Positions 16,539-25,536 of a stretch of 64,000 nucleotides of DNA are shown piece after piece; the first letter of the stretch is position 1, and every line of letters starts with the position of its first letter. Location of the stretch: positions 1-64,000 of the forward strand of contig CALEJT010000074.1 of the NCBI GenBank assembly GCA_937898685.1. The letters are read 5' to 3'. Under the pieces are notes generated by a model. It worked only from the letters and a program-made list of their open reading frames with translations. It had not been told where the DNA came from and made no database searches. A program made the position numbers and the translations under genes. The DNA comes from an uncultured Gammaproteobacteria bacterium. GTDB taxonomy: Bacteria; Pseudomonadota; Gammaproteobacteria; Pseudomonadales; Pseudohongiellaceae.

Positions 16539-17234
16539 TTAAAGCTGACCGGTCACACGCACGCGCTTGCTGCCGGGAGGTGGCAGTTCTGGTTCGGGCA
16601 GCGTGCGCGCACGACGTTGATCGAGAAAGTTCTTGAAGGCGGCGAAGCCACCCAGCAACAGCAAGGCACCCGCCGGCATCAGAGCCAGAGGCAACGGTGC
16701 GTCGCTAAAGACCGAGAGTTCCCAGTTCGCAGCAAAGGGCAGCAGTTGTTCGAGGTCGGCAAAGAGCTGCCCCGTGCCGAGCAGTTCACGCGTCATGCCC
16801 AGGGCGATGAAGACGAAGAGAAAACCAAGCCCCATCAGTACTGCATCTTTCACAGCAATCGATGGTGAAGCCTTGCTGGCACAGCGTTCAGCGCGCGCGA
16901 ACAGCAGACTATTGGCGGCAATCAAGGGCAGGAAGATGCCGAGCCGCTGCGACAGCGGATAGGCGTAGGCGCTCATCGTGAGTTCGAGCACGGTGGTGAA
17001 GCTGGCAATCAGAAGCGCGAACACCGGCAAACGAAGCGCGGGGCTGAGCCGGTTGCGTAGCAGCGAAGTGCAGAGATTCGAGCACATGAGCACGAGCAAG
17101 GTACACAGGCCGAGTGCGAGCGCGGTGACCGTTGCATCGCTCATGGCAAGCAATGGGCTCAGTCCCAAGAGCTGCACCAGCGCGGGATTGTCGTGCCAGA
17201 GTCCTCGTGTGTCGTGCCGTTGCTCTGTGCTCAT
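16539..17234 (-). CDS. rnfE: Rnf electron transport complex subunit E
   Basis: A 231-residue integral membrane subunit with about six membrane segments. The N-terminus NPALVQLLGLSPLLAMS and the IASFTTVLELTMSAY segment are characteristic of RnfE/RsxE. It pairs with RnfA in the membrane core that couples ferredoxin:NAD oxidoreduction to ion movement or, as Rsx in E. coli, reduces SoxR. The C-terminal tail after residue 205 is basic and proline-rich. The start lies 2 bp after the rnfG stop, as part of a continuous operon. Confidence 0.95.
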   Translation of the reverse strand: MSTEQRHDTRGLWHDNPALVQLLGLSPLLAMSDATVTALALGLCTLLVLMCSNLCTSLLRNRLSPALRLPVFALLIASFTTVLELTMSAYAYPLSQRLGIFLPLIAANSLLFARAERCASKASPSIAVKDAVLMGLGFLFVFIALGMTRELLGTGQLFADLEQLLPFAANWELSVFSDAPLPLALMPAGALLLLGGFAAFKNFLDQRRARTLPEPELPPPGSKRVRVTGQL

Positions 17235-17236
17235 GC

Positions 17237-17908
17237 TCAGTCTCCCAGCAAGGCTGCGCGATTCAGCTCGAAGAAATCCAGTGCCTGGCGCACCACGCCC
17301 ACCACGGCGCGCGGCGTCTGCGTGGCGCCGACGAATTGATCGAACTCACCGCCGTCCTTCTTCACACGCCACAGCACGGGATCGGTGTTGTCGAGTGAAC
17401 GCCGATCGAAACCGAGGATCCAGCGTGACTCATCGAGATCGATCTTGTCACCGAGGCCGGGCGTTTCATTGTGTTCGACTGCACGCACGCCGGTGATGGC
17501 GCCTTCGCGATCGATGCCGATCAGGAGCAGGATGGGGCCACGATAGCCGCGCGTTTCGAGCGGCAGAATCACCGCACTCGGCGTGCCGTTGCTGCGCGCG
17601 AGGTAGGCGGTGCGTGGTGCACTCAATCCCAGCAGCTCCTGTTGCGTGAATTGCGGCGCAGCGGGATCGAGCACGAAGCTGTCTGTGAGCAGATCGTTGT
17701 CATGCTGAGTCGGTGGCAGCACGGCTTCGAGTGCTGCGCGTTCGGCGGCGCGCCGTGCTGCGGTAGCACGTTCGGCGGTTGCGCTTTGCAGCAGTGACAA
17801 GAGCACGGCAGCCAGCAGCGCCACTGCCACCAAGGGCAGGATATGGCGCAGCAGCGGCGAAGCTTCGCGCTTGCCGGTGTCCTGTGCTTGCGGCTCGATC
17901 TCGCTCAT
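17237..17908 (-). CDS. rnfG: Rnf electron transport complex subunit G (FMN-binding)
   Basis: A 223-residue periplasmic flavoprotein with one N-terminal anchor (about 20-42) and an FMN-binding domain. The covalent FMN site is GATQT (residues 194-198) with T198 as the predicted attachment residue and D190 four residues ahead of the Gly, fitting the motif modified by ApbE. The usual Ser/Thr before GAT is Val here. Conserved HNETPGLGDKI is present. It overlaps rnfD by 4 bp. No apbE gene is in the window, so the flavin transferase must lie elsewhere. Confidence 0.95.
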   Translation of the reverse strand: MSEIEPQAQDTGKREASPLLRHILPLVAVALLAAVLLSLLQSATAERATAARRAAERAALEAVLPPTQHDNDLLTDSFVLDPAAPQFTQQELLGLSAPRTAYLARSNGTPSAVILPLETRGYRGPILLLIGIDREGAITGVRAVEHNETPGLGDKIDLDESRWILGFDRRSLDNTDPVLWRVKKDGGEFDQFVGATQTPRAVVGVVRQALDFFELNRAALLGD

Positions 17909-18927
17909 TTGGAATGACCGAAGGTGCGTGGCACGGTGTAGCGATCGATCAGCGGCACCGCGAGATTGCCGAGCAGTACGGCAAAGGCGAGGCCATCGGG
18001 GTAGTCGCTGAAGCTACGCAATACGAACACGAGCGTGCCGATCAGCGCTCCGTAGATCAAGCGACCACGCGGTGTGGTGGAAGCGGTCACGGGATCGGTG
18101 GCGATGAAGAAGGCGCCGAGCATCGTTGCCCCGCTGAAGAGATGCATCAGTGGCGAACCAAGGCTCGAGGATGAACCTCCGTCCCAGCCAAAGGCCGAAC
18201 ACAGCGCCAGCGCGCCGAGAAAGGCCGCCGGAATGTGCCAGCCGATCACCCGCTTGTAGAGCAGCCAGGCACCGCCCATCAGGAAACCAAGGTTCACCCA
18301 TTCCCAGCCGAGCGCAGCGAAGTTGCCGCTCAGCGGCGAGGCCGCGCGGAATTCACTCACGAGTTGCGCACCTTCGCGCTGCCGGAAACTGTCGAGCAGC
18401 GTCGCACCGGTGTAGGTATCGATGCCGAAGAAAGGCTCACCACCGAAGAAGGTGGCGAGGCTGTCCCAGAACGTCGGTAACGCGGGTACAGCGCCGAGCG
18501 GCAGGGACCAGCGTGTCATCTCCAGCGGAAAGGCCACGAGCAGCACCGCGTAGCCGACCATTGCGGGATTGAAGGGATTGTGACCGAGGCCGCCATAGCA
18601 ATGCTTCGCTACGACGATCGCAAAGAAGATGCCGCAGAGGCCGAGCCACCATGGTGCGGTGGGGGGTAAGGCGAGCGCGAGCAGGATGCCGGTGAGCAGC
18701 GCACTGCAATCGCGCAGATGAAAGGCTACCGGCAGCTTGCGCTTGCGCAGCACCAAGGCTTCGAAGCCCACGGCCAAAGCACTGAGCCACACCAGGTTGA
18801 GCAGTACGCCCCAGCCGAAGAAATGGATGAGCGCAGTCGCTCCCGGCACGAGCGCGAGCAACACCAGTCGCATCACTTGCGAAACGGAAAGGCCACGATG
18901 GCCGTGCGGTGAACTGGGCAGTGTCAT
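17905..18927 (-). CDS. rnfD: Rnf electron transport complex subunit D
   Basis: A 340-residue membrane flavoprotein related to NqrB. About nine membrane segments are seen. The covalent FMN motif is YTGAT in DTYTGATLLDSFR, and GHNPFNPAMVGYAVLL and FFIATDPVTAST are family landmarks. It probably forms part of the transmembrane electron path between RnfC and RnfG. The start overlaps the rnfC stop by 4 bp and the end overlaps rnfG. Confidence 0.96.
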   Translation of the reverse strand: MTLPSSPHGHRGLSVSQVMRLVLLALVPGATALIHFFGWGVLLNLVWLSALAVGFEALVLRKRKLPVAFHLRDCSALLTGILLALALPPTAPWWLGLCGIFFAIVVAKHCYGGLGHNPFNPAMVGYAVLLVAFPLEMTRWSLPLGAVPALPTFWDSLATFFGGEPFFGIDTYTGATLLDSFRQREGAQLVSEFRAASPLSGNFAALGWEWVNLGFLMGGAWLLYKRVIGWHIPAAFLGALALCSAFGWDGGSSSSLGSPLMHLFSGATMLGAFFIATDPVTASTTPRGRLIYGALIGTLVFVLRSFSDYPDGLAFAVLLGNLAVPLIDRYTVPRTFGHSK

Positions 18928-20615
18928 GACTTGTCGTCGTCGGCATCCGGCTTGGATGCCTCTCCTTGCTGTGCCGCTCGTTCGGCGGCCTTGCGCGCTG
19001 CCTTCTTGGCATTGACGCGGGCGAGTGCGGCCTGGATCACTTCCTGCGGCGTGGGCTGCGGTGCGGCACTCTCCTGTTGCTGTGCGGCTTTCTTCGCCTG
19101 CACGCGCGCGAGTGCGGCAGCGACGGCATCTTGGGCAGAAGGACCTGCGGCAGCCGCGGCATCCTGTTTTTGTTTCAAGAGCGCCGCACGTTCGCGGCGG
19201 CGTTGTTCTTCCTGCTCCCGTTCTTCCAGTTTGCGCGCCTGGTGGAATTCGAAGCGAACGCGCGAATGCGCGGCCATCGCCTGCTTGGCGTGGAAGTCAC
19301 TGAGCTCACCCTTCGCCGCGCGGAAATACTGCACGAGCGGGATGTGACTCGGGCACACGTAGGCGCAGGCACCGCATTCGATGCAATCCCAGAGGTTGTG
19401 ACGCTCGGTTTGTTCGAGGTCGCGCACCCGCGCATAGGCATAGAGCTGTTGCGGCAACAGGAAGGCGGGGCAGGCGGCAGAACACATGCCACAGCGAATG
19501 CATTCGCGCGCGGGCGGCGGTGTGGGCAACTCGCCTTCGGTGGTGGCGATGAAACAGTTGCTCGTTTTGCGCACGGGTAGATCGGCGTGCGGCAACTGCA
19601 CGCCCATCAGCGGGCCTCCTTGGATCAGGCGCGAGAGTTTGGCGCCGTCGAGCTCGCAGACATCGAGCAGAGAAGCGAGCGGCGTGCCGATCAGGACTTC
19701 GAAATTACCCGGCTTTTGCAGCGCGGCACCGGTGACGGTAACGATGCGACTCACCAGCGCTTCGCCATGCAGTACCGCACGCGCGATCGCATGACAGGTG
19801 CCGACGTTCTGACACAGGATGCCCTGCTCGACCGGATAGCGACCTGCGGCGATTTCGATGCCGGTGAGTTGATAGATCAGTTGTCGTTCGCCGCCCGAGG
19901 GATAGCAGGCCGGCACGACCACGATCTCGATACGTGAATCATTGCAAGCGTCGACTGCCGTGCGTAGCGCACTGAGTGCCTGCGGTTTGCCTTCTTCGAT
20001 ACCGATCAAACAGCGCGTGGGCTCCGTCATGCGTAGAAGCACGCCAATACCGGCCACGACTTCGTCCGCACGTTCACGCAGGAGCGCTTCATCGGCGGTG
20101 ATGAAGGGTTCGCACTCGCAGGCGTTGATGATCAGCGTGTGCGGCTCTCGCAGCGCACTGAGTTTCGCTGCCGTGGGATAACCGGCACCGCCGAGCCCCC
20201 CGATGCCGGCTTCGGCGATACGTTCAAGCAAAGTTGCTGCATCGACTGTCGAGGGATCGAGTGAGGGCAACCTGTGCCATTCATCGCGACCATCGGTTTC
20301 GAGCACGGCACAGAGCTCCGGCAAACCCGAAGCATTGGGTACGGGCAACCACGCGATGTCGACGACGGTGCCGGAGCTCGAGGCGTGGCAGAGACTTTCC
20401 GGTTGCACCGTGCCGCGTGCGAGCAGTTGGCCTTTGAGTACCTCGTCGCCGACTTGCACGCACAGCTTGGCATCGTGATGGCCCGGCTGCGTCAGCGGAA
20501 TGATGAGCCGCTCGGGCAAAGGCAGCGTGCGAATGGCTTCACGCAGCGATTGCGCCTTATGCGCTGGCGGATGAATGGCATTGGGCAGAGGCCAGGTTTT
20601 CGATTTCGCGTTCAC
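18924..20615 (-). CDS. rnfC: Rnf electron transport complex subunit C
   Basis: A 563-residue peripheral subunit that binds NADH/FMN and two [4Fe-4S] clusters. The flavin/NADH region contains GIGGLGGAGYPTAAKL, and the clusters are CIRCGMCSAACP and CIECGACAYVCP. The C-terminal 120 residues are an Ala/Lys/Gln-rich, probably coiled-coil tail with two copies of an AALARVxAKKAA repeat, common in gammaproteobacterial RnfC. The start is GTG at 20615, overlapping the rnfB stop as GTGA; a longer frame reaches 20756 but lies inside rnfB. Confidence 0.95.
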   Translation of the reverse strand: MNAKSKTWPLPNAIHPPAHKAQSLREAIRTLPLPERLIIPLTQPGHHDAKLCVQVGDEVLKGQLLARGTVQPESLCHASSSGTVVDIAWLPVPNASGLPELCAVLETDGRDEWHRLPSLDPSTVDAATLLERIAEAGIGGLGGAGYPTAAKLSALREPHTLIINACECEPFITADEALLRERADEVVAGIGVLLRMTEPTRCLIGIEEGKPQALSALRTAVDACNDSRIEIVVVPACYPSGGERQLIYQLTGIEIAAGRYPVEQGILCQNVGTCHAIARAVLHGEALVSRIVTVTGAALQKPGNFEVLIGTPLASLLDVCELDGAKLSRLIQGGPLMGVQLPHADLPVRKTSNCFIATTEGELPTPPPARECIRCGMCSAACPAFLLPQQLYAYARVRDLEQTERHNLWDCIECGACAYVCPSHIPLVQYFRAAKGELSDFHAKQAMAAHSRVRFEFHQARKLEEREQEEQRRRERAALLKQKQDAAAAAGPSAQDAVAAALARVQAKKAAQQQESAAPQPTPQEVIQAALARVNAKKAARKAAERAAQQGEASKPDADDDKS

Positions 20616-21202
20616 GCGCGGGCCTCGTGCAGACGATCGCTGGCGATCAATTGGTGGCGTGCTTCTGCCGCATCGGGGCGCGGCCAATGCCAGCGTTGGT
20701 GTTCGTTCTTGAGCGGAATCATGTCGATGCAATCGACCGGGCAGGGCGCGACGCAAAGGTCACAGCCGGTGCATTCGCTCGTGATGACCGTGTGCATGTG
20801 TTTGGCGGCGCCGAGGATGGCGTCGACCGGACAGGCCTTCACGCACTTGGTGCAGCCGATGCATTCGTCCTCACGGATGTAGGCGACCTTGCGAACGTCT
20901 TCCTTGCCATGCGTGGGATCGAGTGGCAGCGGCGCTTGGCCGAGCAGACGTGCCAGGGAACGAATGGTGGCATCACCGCCGGGAGGACAACGGTTGATCG
21001 CTTCACCTTCGGCAATTGCCGTGGCATAGGGACGGCAACCGGGATGACCGCACTGTCCGCATTGGGTCTGCGGTAACAGCGCGTCGATGCGATCGACGAG
21101 CGCAGGTTCATCGGCGCCGAACTTGCGTGCGAGCTGACTCAGCACCACACCACAGCCGAGTGCCAGCACCAGCAGCACCAAGATCGCAGAGAGCAGACTC
21201 AC
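20612..21202 (-). CDS. rnfB: Rnf electron transport complex subunit B (ferredoxin-like)
   Basis: A 196-residue membrane-anchored iron-sulfur protein that accepts electrons from ferredoxin. After an N-terminal membrane helix it has a Fe-S domain with CGQCGHPGC and a later Cys (NRCPPGG), then two [4Fe-4S] ferredoxin motifs, CIGCTKCVKACP and CTGCDLCVAPCP. Length matches the E. coli-type RnfB (about 192) rather than the longer clostridial forms. Translationally coupled to rnfC, and 1 bp separates it from the rnfA stop. Confidence 0.96.
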   Translation of the reverse strand: MSLLSAILVLLVLALGCGVVLSQLARKFGADEPALVDRIDALLPQTQCGQCGHPGCRPYATAIAEGEAINRCPPGGDATIRSLARLLGQAPLPLDPTHGKEDVRKVAYIREDECIGCTKCVKACPVDAILGAAKHMHTVITSECTGCDLCVAPCPVDCIDMIPLKNEHQRWHWPRPDAAEARHQLIASDRLHEARA

Positions 21203-21203
21203 C

Positions 21204-21779
21204 TTACACCAGCCCGGCGAAGCCCATGAAGGCGAGAGCCATCAGGCCGGCAGTAACGAGCGAGATGGCGGAACCCTGAAACGCGCGCGGTATCGCGGCC
21301 AGCATGAGCCGTTCACGCAGGGCAGCGAAAAGTATCAGTACCAAGCCGAAACCCACCGCAGCACCGAAGCCACTCAGTAGCGCGATGAAGAAGTTGTCGA
21401 TGCGTTCGCTGTTGAGCAGTGTGACGCCGAGGATGGCGCTGTTGGCGGCCACCAGCGGCAGCTGCGTGCCGAGGCGTTTGTGCCAGAGTGGCTCGCGCTT
21501 GCGCAATACCAGATCGACACCCGCCACGAGCAAGGCAATCACCAAAATGAAGACCAGCGTGCGCAGATAGGCGAGCTCGAGAGGCACCAACAGGTAGTGA
21601 TAAAGCAGATGGTTGAGGCCGGCGGAGAGCGTCAGCACGCCCACCACGAGTGCCGACATCCCGAGCGCAGGTTGCACGCTGCCGCCCGCACCCATGAGGG
21701 AACTGAGTCCCAGGTATTGGGTGAGGACGACGTTGTTGACCAGGATCGCTCCGACGAGGAGCAGCAGGATGTCGGCCAT
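21204..21779 (-). CDS. rnfA: Rnf electron transport complex subunit A
   Basis: A 191-residue protein with six membrane segments, homologous to RnfE and NqrE. The start NNVVLTQYLGLSS and LPLVAANSAILG segments are typical. It is the first gene of the minus-strand operon rnfA-B-C-D-G-E-nth. The complete gene set implies a functional Rnf/Rsx complex. gloA follows in the upstream direction 13 bp away, also on the minus strand, and may be part of the same transcript. Confidence 0.96.
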   Translation of the reverse strand: MADILLLLVGAILVNNVVLTQYLGLSSLMGAGGSVQPALGMSALVVGVLTLSAGLNHLLYHYLLVPLELAYLRTLVFILVIALLVAGVDLVLRKREPLWHKRLGTQLPLVAANSAILGVTLLNSERIDNFFIALLSGFGAAVGFGLVLILFAALRERLMLAAIPRAFQGSAISLVTAGLMALAFMGFAGLV

Positions 21780-21792
21780 GGCCTGGTGTTGC

Positions 21793-22176
21793 TCAGTCGC
21801 GCTGGATGAGCTCGATCATGTAGCCGTCGGGATCCTTCACGAAGGCGATGACGGTGGTGCCGTGTTTCATCGGACCGGCCGGACGTACCACGTTGCCACC
21901 CTTGGCGGCGATCTCGTCGCAGGCCTTGTAGGCGTCCGGTACGGCGATGGCGATGTGGCCGAAGCCATTGCCGAGGTCATAGCTGGGAGTGTCCCAGTTG
22001 TGCGTGAGTTCGATCACGGTGTTGTGGGCTTCATCGCCATAGCCGACGAAGGCGAGGGTGAAGCGGCCTTCCGGATAGTCTTTGCGGCTCAGCAACTGCA
22101 TGCCGAAGATGTTGGTGTAGAAGTCGATGGAGCGGTCGAGGTCACCGACTCGGATCATGGTGTGCAGAATACGCAT
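21793..22176 (-). CDS. gloA: Lactoylglutathione lyase (glyoxalase I)
   Basis: A 127-residue enzyme that isomerises the methylglyoxal-glutathione hemithioacetal to S-lactoylglutathione. All four metal ligands are at the E. coli positions: H5, E56, H74 and E122, suggesting the Ni/Co-activated class. ATG at 22176 has GGGAG upstream; a longer frame to 22425 has no similarity and overlaps the divergent gene. It stands just ahead of rnfA; in Pseudomonas gloA1 is next to argG in the same genomic neighbourhood. Confidence 0.96.
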   Translation of the reverse strand: MRILHTMIRVGDLDRSIDFYTNIFGMQLLSRKDYPEGRFTLAFVGYGDEAHNTVIELTHNWDTPSYDLGNGFGHIAIAVPDAYKACDEIAAKGGNVVRPAGPMKHGTTVIAFVKDPDGYMIELIQRD

Positions 22177-22410
22177 GGCAACTCCCAGGGTGGATTTGAG
22201 GGGGCTTATTAAACCAAAGCTCGGCCTCTTTGGCTCGGCGTTTGTGGCGCTCCGGTAACGCTTTTGTGAGGGCAGGGATGCGGTGCGGAAGCGGTTCGCC
22301 GGCAGGCCGCGGGATGGCTTTGCCTGATTCCCGAGCAACACACTGGGATCGAGGGCGAGAGCCAAACGCAGCTCTGCTACACTCTGCCACCCTTTGCTCT
22401 CGTACCTTCC

Positions 22411-23169
22411 ATGAAAAACGATCATTCAGAATCGTCGCGCGCTGCGGTAGTGGTCGAGCTTTGGTGCTCGGCGGAACCGGCTGAACTCGATGCCGAGCTC
22501 GCGCAGCGCTATGAGGCTTTGCTCTCCACCGATGAAAAAGTGCGTTGGCAGCGCTTTCGGCAAGCCGATGATCGCCGCCGTTTTCTGTTGACGCGCGCGC
22601 TGCTGCGCACGGTGCTCGGCGATCATCGCGGCCAGGCACCACATGAACTGGAATTCACGGTGGATCGTTGGGGCAAGCCACAATTGGTATCGATGCCGGA
22701 AGGCGAGGAGCCGCTGCATTTCAATCTCAGCCACACCGACGGCATGGTGGTGTTGGCGGTGAGCCGGCAGGCGGAAGTGGGGGTGGATGTCGAAGATGAA
22801 CGTCGCGACGTGCAGGCCGAAGCGCTCACCCTGCGTTATTTCGCGGAGGAAGAATTACGCGCTTTGCGCGCGCTGCCACCGGAAGAACGTCAGCCGCACT
22901 TCCTGCGCCTGTGGACCCTGAAGGAAGCCTATGTGAAGGCACTGGGGTTGGGGCTGCGCATCCCGCTCGACAGTTTTGCCTTTGCGCTCAGCGAACGTGA
23001 GATCGCCTTTCAACGTAGAGAGGGGCAGGGCGCCAACACCAGCATGTGCTTCCGCAGCCTGGTGCTGCCGCCGCGTCACCGCGTGGGGTTGGCCGTGGCG
23101 ACGGACGCGGAACTCGCTGTGCGTCTCTACCAGGGCCAACCCTTGGTGGGTTTCGAACGAACTGCCTGA
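22411..23169 (+). CDS. 4'-phosphopantetheinyl transferase (Sfp type)
   Basis: A 252-residue enzyme that transfers phosphopantetheine from CoA to carrier proteins. The Sfp-family motifs are clear: FNLSHTD (104-110), VGVDVED with the Mg ligands D126 and E128, and RLWTLKEAYVKALGLGL with K171, E172 and K176. Length corresponds to the Sfp group acting on secondary-metabolite or multiple carrier proteins rather than to the small AcpS. No NRPS or PKS genes are near, so the target is unknown. It converges directly with metG, the stops being adjacent. Confidence 0.92.
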   Translation: MKNDHSESSRAAVVVELWCSAEPAELDAELAQRYEALLSTDEKVRWQRFRQADDRRRFLLTRALLRTVLGDHRGQAPHELEFTVDRWGKPQLVSMPEGEEPLHFNLSHTDGMVVLAVSRQAEVGVDVEDERRDVQAEALTLRYFAEEELRALRALPPEERQPHFLRLWTLKEAYVKALGLGLRIPLDSFAFALSEREIAFQRREGQGANTSMCFRSLVLPPRHRVGLAVATDAELAVRLYQGQPLVGFERTA

Positions 23170-25218
23170 TCAGGTGACGCGCGTACCCGGCTGCGCGTTG
23201 CCATCGGGCGTCATCAGGAAGATGTCCTTGCCGTCGCCGGCGGCCAGGATCATGCCTTCCGACATGCCGAACTTCATCTTGCGCGCCTTCAGGTTGGCCA
23301 CCATCACGGTGAGCTTGCCGATCAGGTCTTCCGGCTTGTAGGCCGACTTGATGCCGGAGAACACGGTGCGCGTAAGGGGCTGGCCCTTCTCATCGGCGCC
23401 GAGGTCGAGCGTGAGCTTGAGCAGCTTGTCGGCACCCTCGACGTGTTCGGCGTGCAGAATCTTCACCACACGCAGATCGACCTTGGCGAAGTCGGCGAAT
23501 TCGATCTCCGCTTCGAGCGGTTCCTTCGCAATCGGGCCCGGCGCAGCAGCAGGTGCCGTAGCGGCGGCATTGGCGAGGCTGTCCTTGCTGGCTTCCACCA
23601 TCGCTTCCACCTTGGCCGGATCCACGCGCTGCAGCAGCGGCGTGAAGGCGTTGATCGGATGGTCGAGCAGAACGGTCTGCGCATCACTCCACTGCAGCGG
23701 GGCGACGTTGAGGAAGCTTTCGGCCTGTGCGGCAAGTTGCGGCACTACCGGTTTGAGGTAGAGCACGAGCAGACGGAACAGGTTGAGACCGGCGCTGCAG
23801 ATGCTGTGCACGGCCGGATCCTGCGGATTGGCCTTGGCCAAGGTCCACGGCGCCTTCTCCGCGATCATCGCGTTGGCCTTGTCGGCGAGTGCCATGATCA
23901 GGCGCAGCGCTTTGGCGTATTCACGCGCATCGTAGTTGGCCGCGATCTCGGCAGCGGCAGCCTGGAATTCCGCGGTCAGCGCCGGCTCGCCATCGGTGGC
24001 GGCGAGCTTGCCGCCGAAGCCTTTGTGAATGAAACCCGCGCAGCGGCTGGCGATGTTCACCAGCTTGCCGACGAGGTCGGAGTTCACCTTCTGCACGAAG
24101 TCCTCGAGGTTGAGGTCGAGGTCGTCCGGCGTCGCGCTCAGCTTCGACGCGAAGTAGTAGCGCAGGCATTCCGGATTGAGATGCGCGTGGAAGGTGTCGG
24201 CGGTGATGAAGGTGCCGCGCGATTTCGACATCTTCTGACCATTCACGGTGAGGAAGCCGTTGACGCTGATGTGGCTCGGCGTCTTGAAGCCGGCCGTGGT
24301 CAGCATGGCGGGCCAGAACAGCGCGTGGAAGTTGATGATGTCCTTGCCGATGAAGTGCCAGAGTTCGGTGGGCGTGTTCTGGTTCCAGTAGGCGTCGAAG
24401 TCGAGGCCCTTCTGTTTGCACAGTGCCTTGAAGCTCGCCATGTAGCCGATCGGCGCGTCCAGCCAAACGTAGAAATACTTGCCGGGCGAATCCGGGATTT
24501 CGAAGCCGAAGTAGGGCGCATCGCGGCTGATGTCCCATTCCTGCAGACCGCCTTCCAGCCATTCACTCAGCTTGTTGGCGACTGCGGGTGCCAACACGCC
24601 GCTGCGCGTCCATTCTTTGAGGAACTCGGTGAATTCGGGCAGGCGGAAGAAGTAGTGCAGCGACTCCTTCAACACCGGTGTCGCGCCGGAAATGGTCGAG
24701 CGCGGATCGATCAGGTCGGTGGCGGCGTAGGTGGAAGAACAGACTTCGCAGTTGTCGCCGTATTGATCCGGCGCCTTGCACTTCGGACAGGTGCCTTTTA
24801 TGAAACGGTCGGACAAGAACAGTTCGCGCTCGGGATCGTAGAGCTGCGTGATGGTGCGCGTGGCGATCTTGTCGTTGGCTTTCAGGCGGTCGTAGATCAG
24901 CGCGGACAGCTCGCGGTTCTCGTCCGAATGCGTGGAGTGATAGATGTCGAACTCGACGCCGAAACGCTGGAAGTCGCGATGGTGCTCCTGACGCACACCT
25001 TCGATCAGTTCCTCCGGCGTGATGCCCGCCTTCTCGGCGCTGAGCATGATGCCGGTGCCATGGGCGTCGTCGGCGCAGACGTAGTGCACCGTGTGCCCCT
25101 GCAGGCGTTGAAAGCGCACCCAGATGTCGGCCTGGATGTAGCCGAGCAGGTGGCCGAGGTGGATGGGACCATTGGCGTAGGGCAGTGCATTGGTGACGAG
25201 AATGTCGCGCCGACTCAT
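23170..25218 (-). CDS. metG: Methionyl-tRNA synthetase
   Basis: A 682-residue class I synthetase that charges tRNA-Met. The HIGH-type motif is HLGH at residues 20-23, the zinc knuckle CPKC...CEVC is near residues 145-161, and KMSKS is near 330-335. A C-terminal tRNA-binding OB-fold (about 580-682, starting EFADFAKVDLRVVKI) is fused, as in E. coli, through an Ala/Pro-rich linker. Standard length, ATG at 25218. In Pseudomonas metG lies close to the rnf operon, as here. Confidence 0.97.
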   Translation of the reverse strand: MSRRDILVTNALPYANGPIHLGHLLGYIQADIWVRFQRLQGHTVHYVCADDAHGTGIMLSAEKAGITPEELIEGVRQEHHRDFQRFGVEFDIYHSTHSDENRELSALIYDRLKANDKIATRTITQLYDPERELFLSDRFIKGTCPKCKAPDQYGDNCEVCSSTYAATDLIDPRSTISGATPVLKESLHYFFRLPEFTEFLKEWTRSGVLAPAVANKLSEWLEGGLQEWDISRDAPYFGFEIPDSPGKYFYVWLDAPIGYMASFKALCKQKGLDFDAYWNQNTPTELWHFIGKDIINFHALFWPAMLTTAGFKTPSHISVNGFLTVNGQKMSKSRGTFITADTFHAHLNPECLRYYFASKLSATPDDLDLNLEDFVQKVNSDLVGKLVNIASRCAGFIHKGFGGKLAATDGEPALTAEFQAAAAEIAANYDAREYAKALRLIMALADKANAMIAEKAPWTLAKANPQDPAVHSICSAGLNLFRLLVLYLKPVVPQLAAQAESFLNVAPLQWSDAQTVLLDHPINAFTPLLQRVDPAKVEAMVEASKDSLANAAATAPAAAPGPIAKEPLEAEIEFADFAKVDLRVVKILHAEHVEGADKLLKLTLDLGADEKGQPLTRTVFSGIKSAYKPEDLIGKLTVMVANLKARKMKFGMSEGMILAAGDGKDIFLMTPDGNAQPGTRVT

Positions 25219-25536
25219 GACTAACTCACTGATTTGGCGATGAAACAGGGGGCGCGATGGTACCGGATGGCGCCCTTCGAGGAAAGCGCGGGCCAGGCCG
25301 CGGTGTTACCGATGGGTCGCTTTACGTCGACTTGTGACAAAATTCGCCGCCCCCGCGTCCGGCCCCATGAGGCCTGCGGCGTGGGTCTTCCCCAAAAAGG
25401 CGGACATTGGCGGCCTGGCTGGAGGCTTCATCCTCTGGCACAGGGCTTGCACCGCGAGCTCGGGTGTCGCGCTCGGCAGGATGCACGACTGCGGCGCCTG
25501 GCAACGACCAATGACTGCTGATGCAAGGAGCTGAAC
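25219..25536. other. Intergenic region carrying the pilin promoter
   Basis: 318 bp between divergent metG and the pilin gene. No additional gene is visible. It carries a sigma-54 promoter at 25436-25451 and an AAGGAG ribosome site just before the pilin ATG. Confidence 0.7.
25436..25451 (+). promoter_or_regulatory. Sigma-54 (-24/-12) promoter of the pilin gene
   Basis: TGGCACAGGGCTTGCA is a complete match to the RpoN consensus TGGCAC-N5-TTGCA, with the essential GG and GC spaced correctly. Transcription would start about 75 bp before the pilin ATG at 25537. Pilin genes of type IV pili in Pseudomonas are transcribed by sigma-54 with PilR. Confidence 0.85.

Noticed and set aside
23443..25224. 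A 593-codon plus-strand frame
   Set aside because: Antisense to metG, with low-complexity Val/Gly/Arg composition. metG carries all catalytic motifs.
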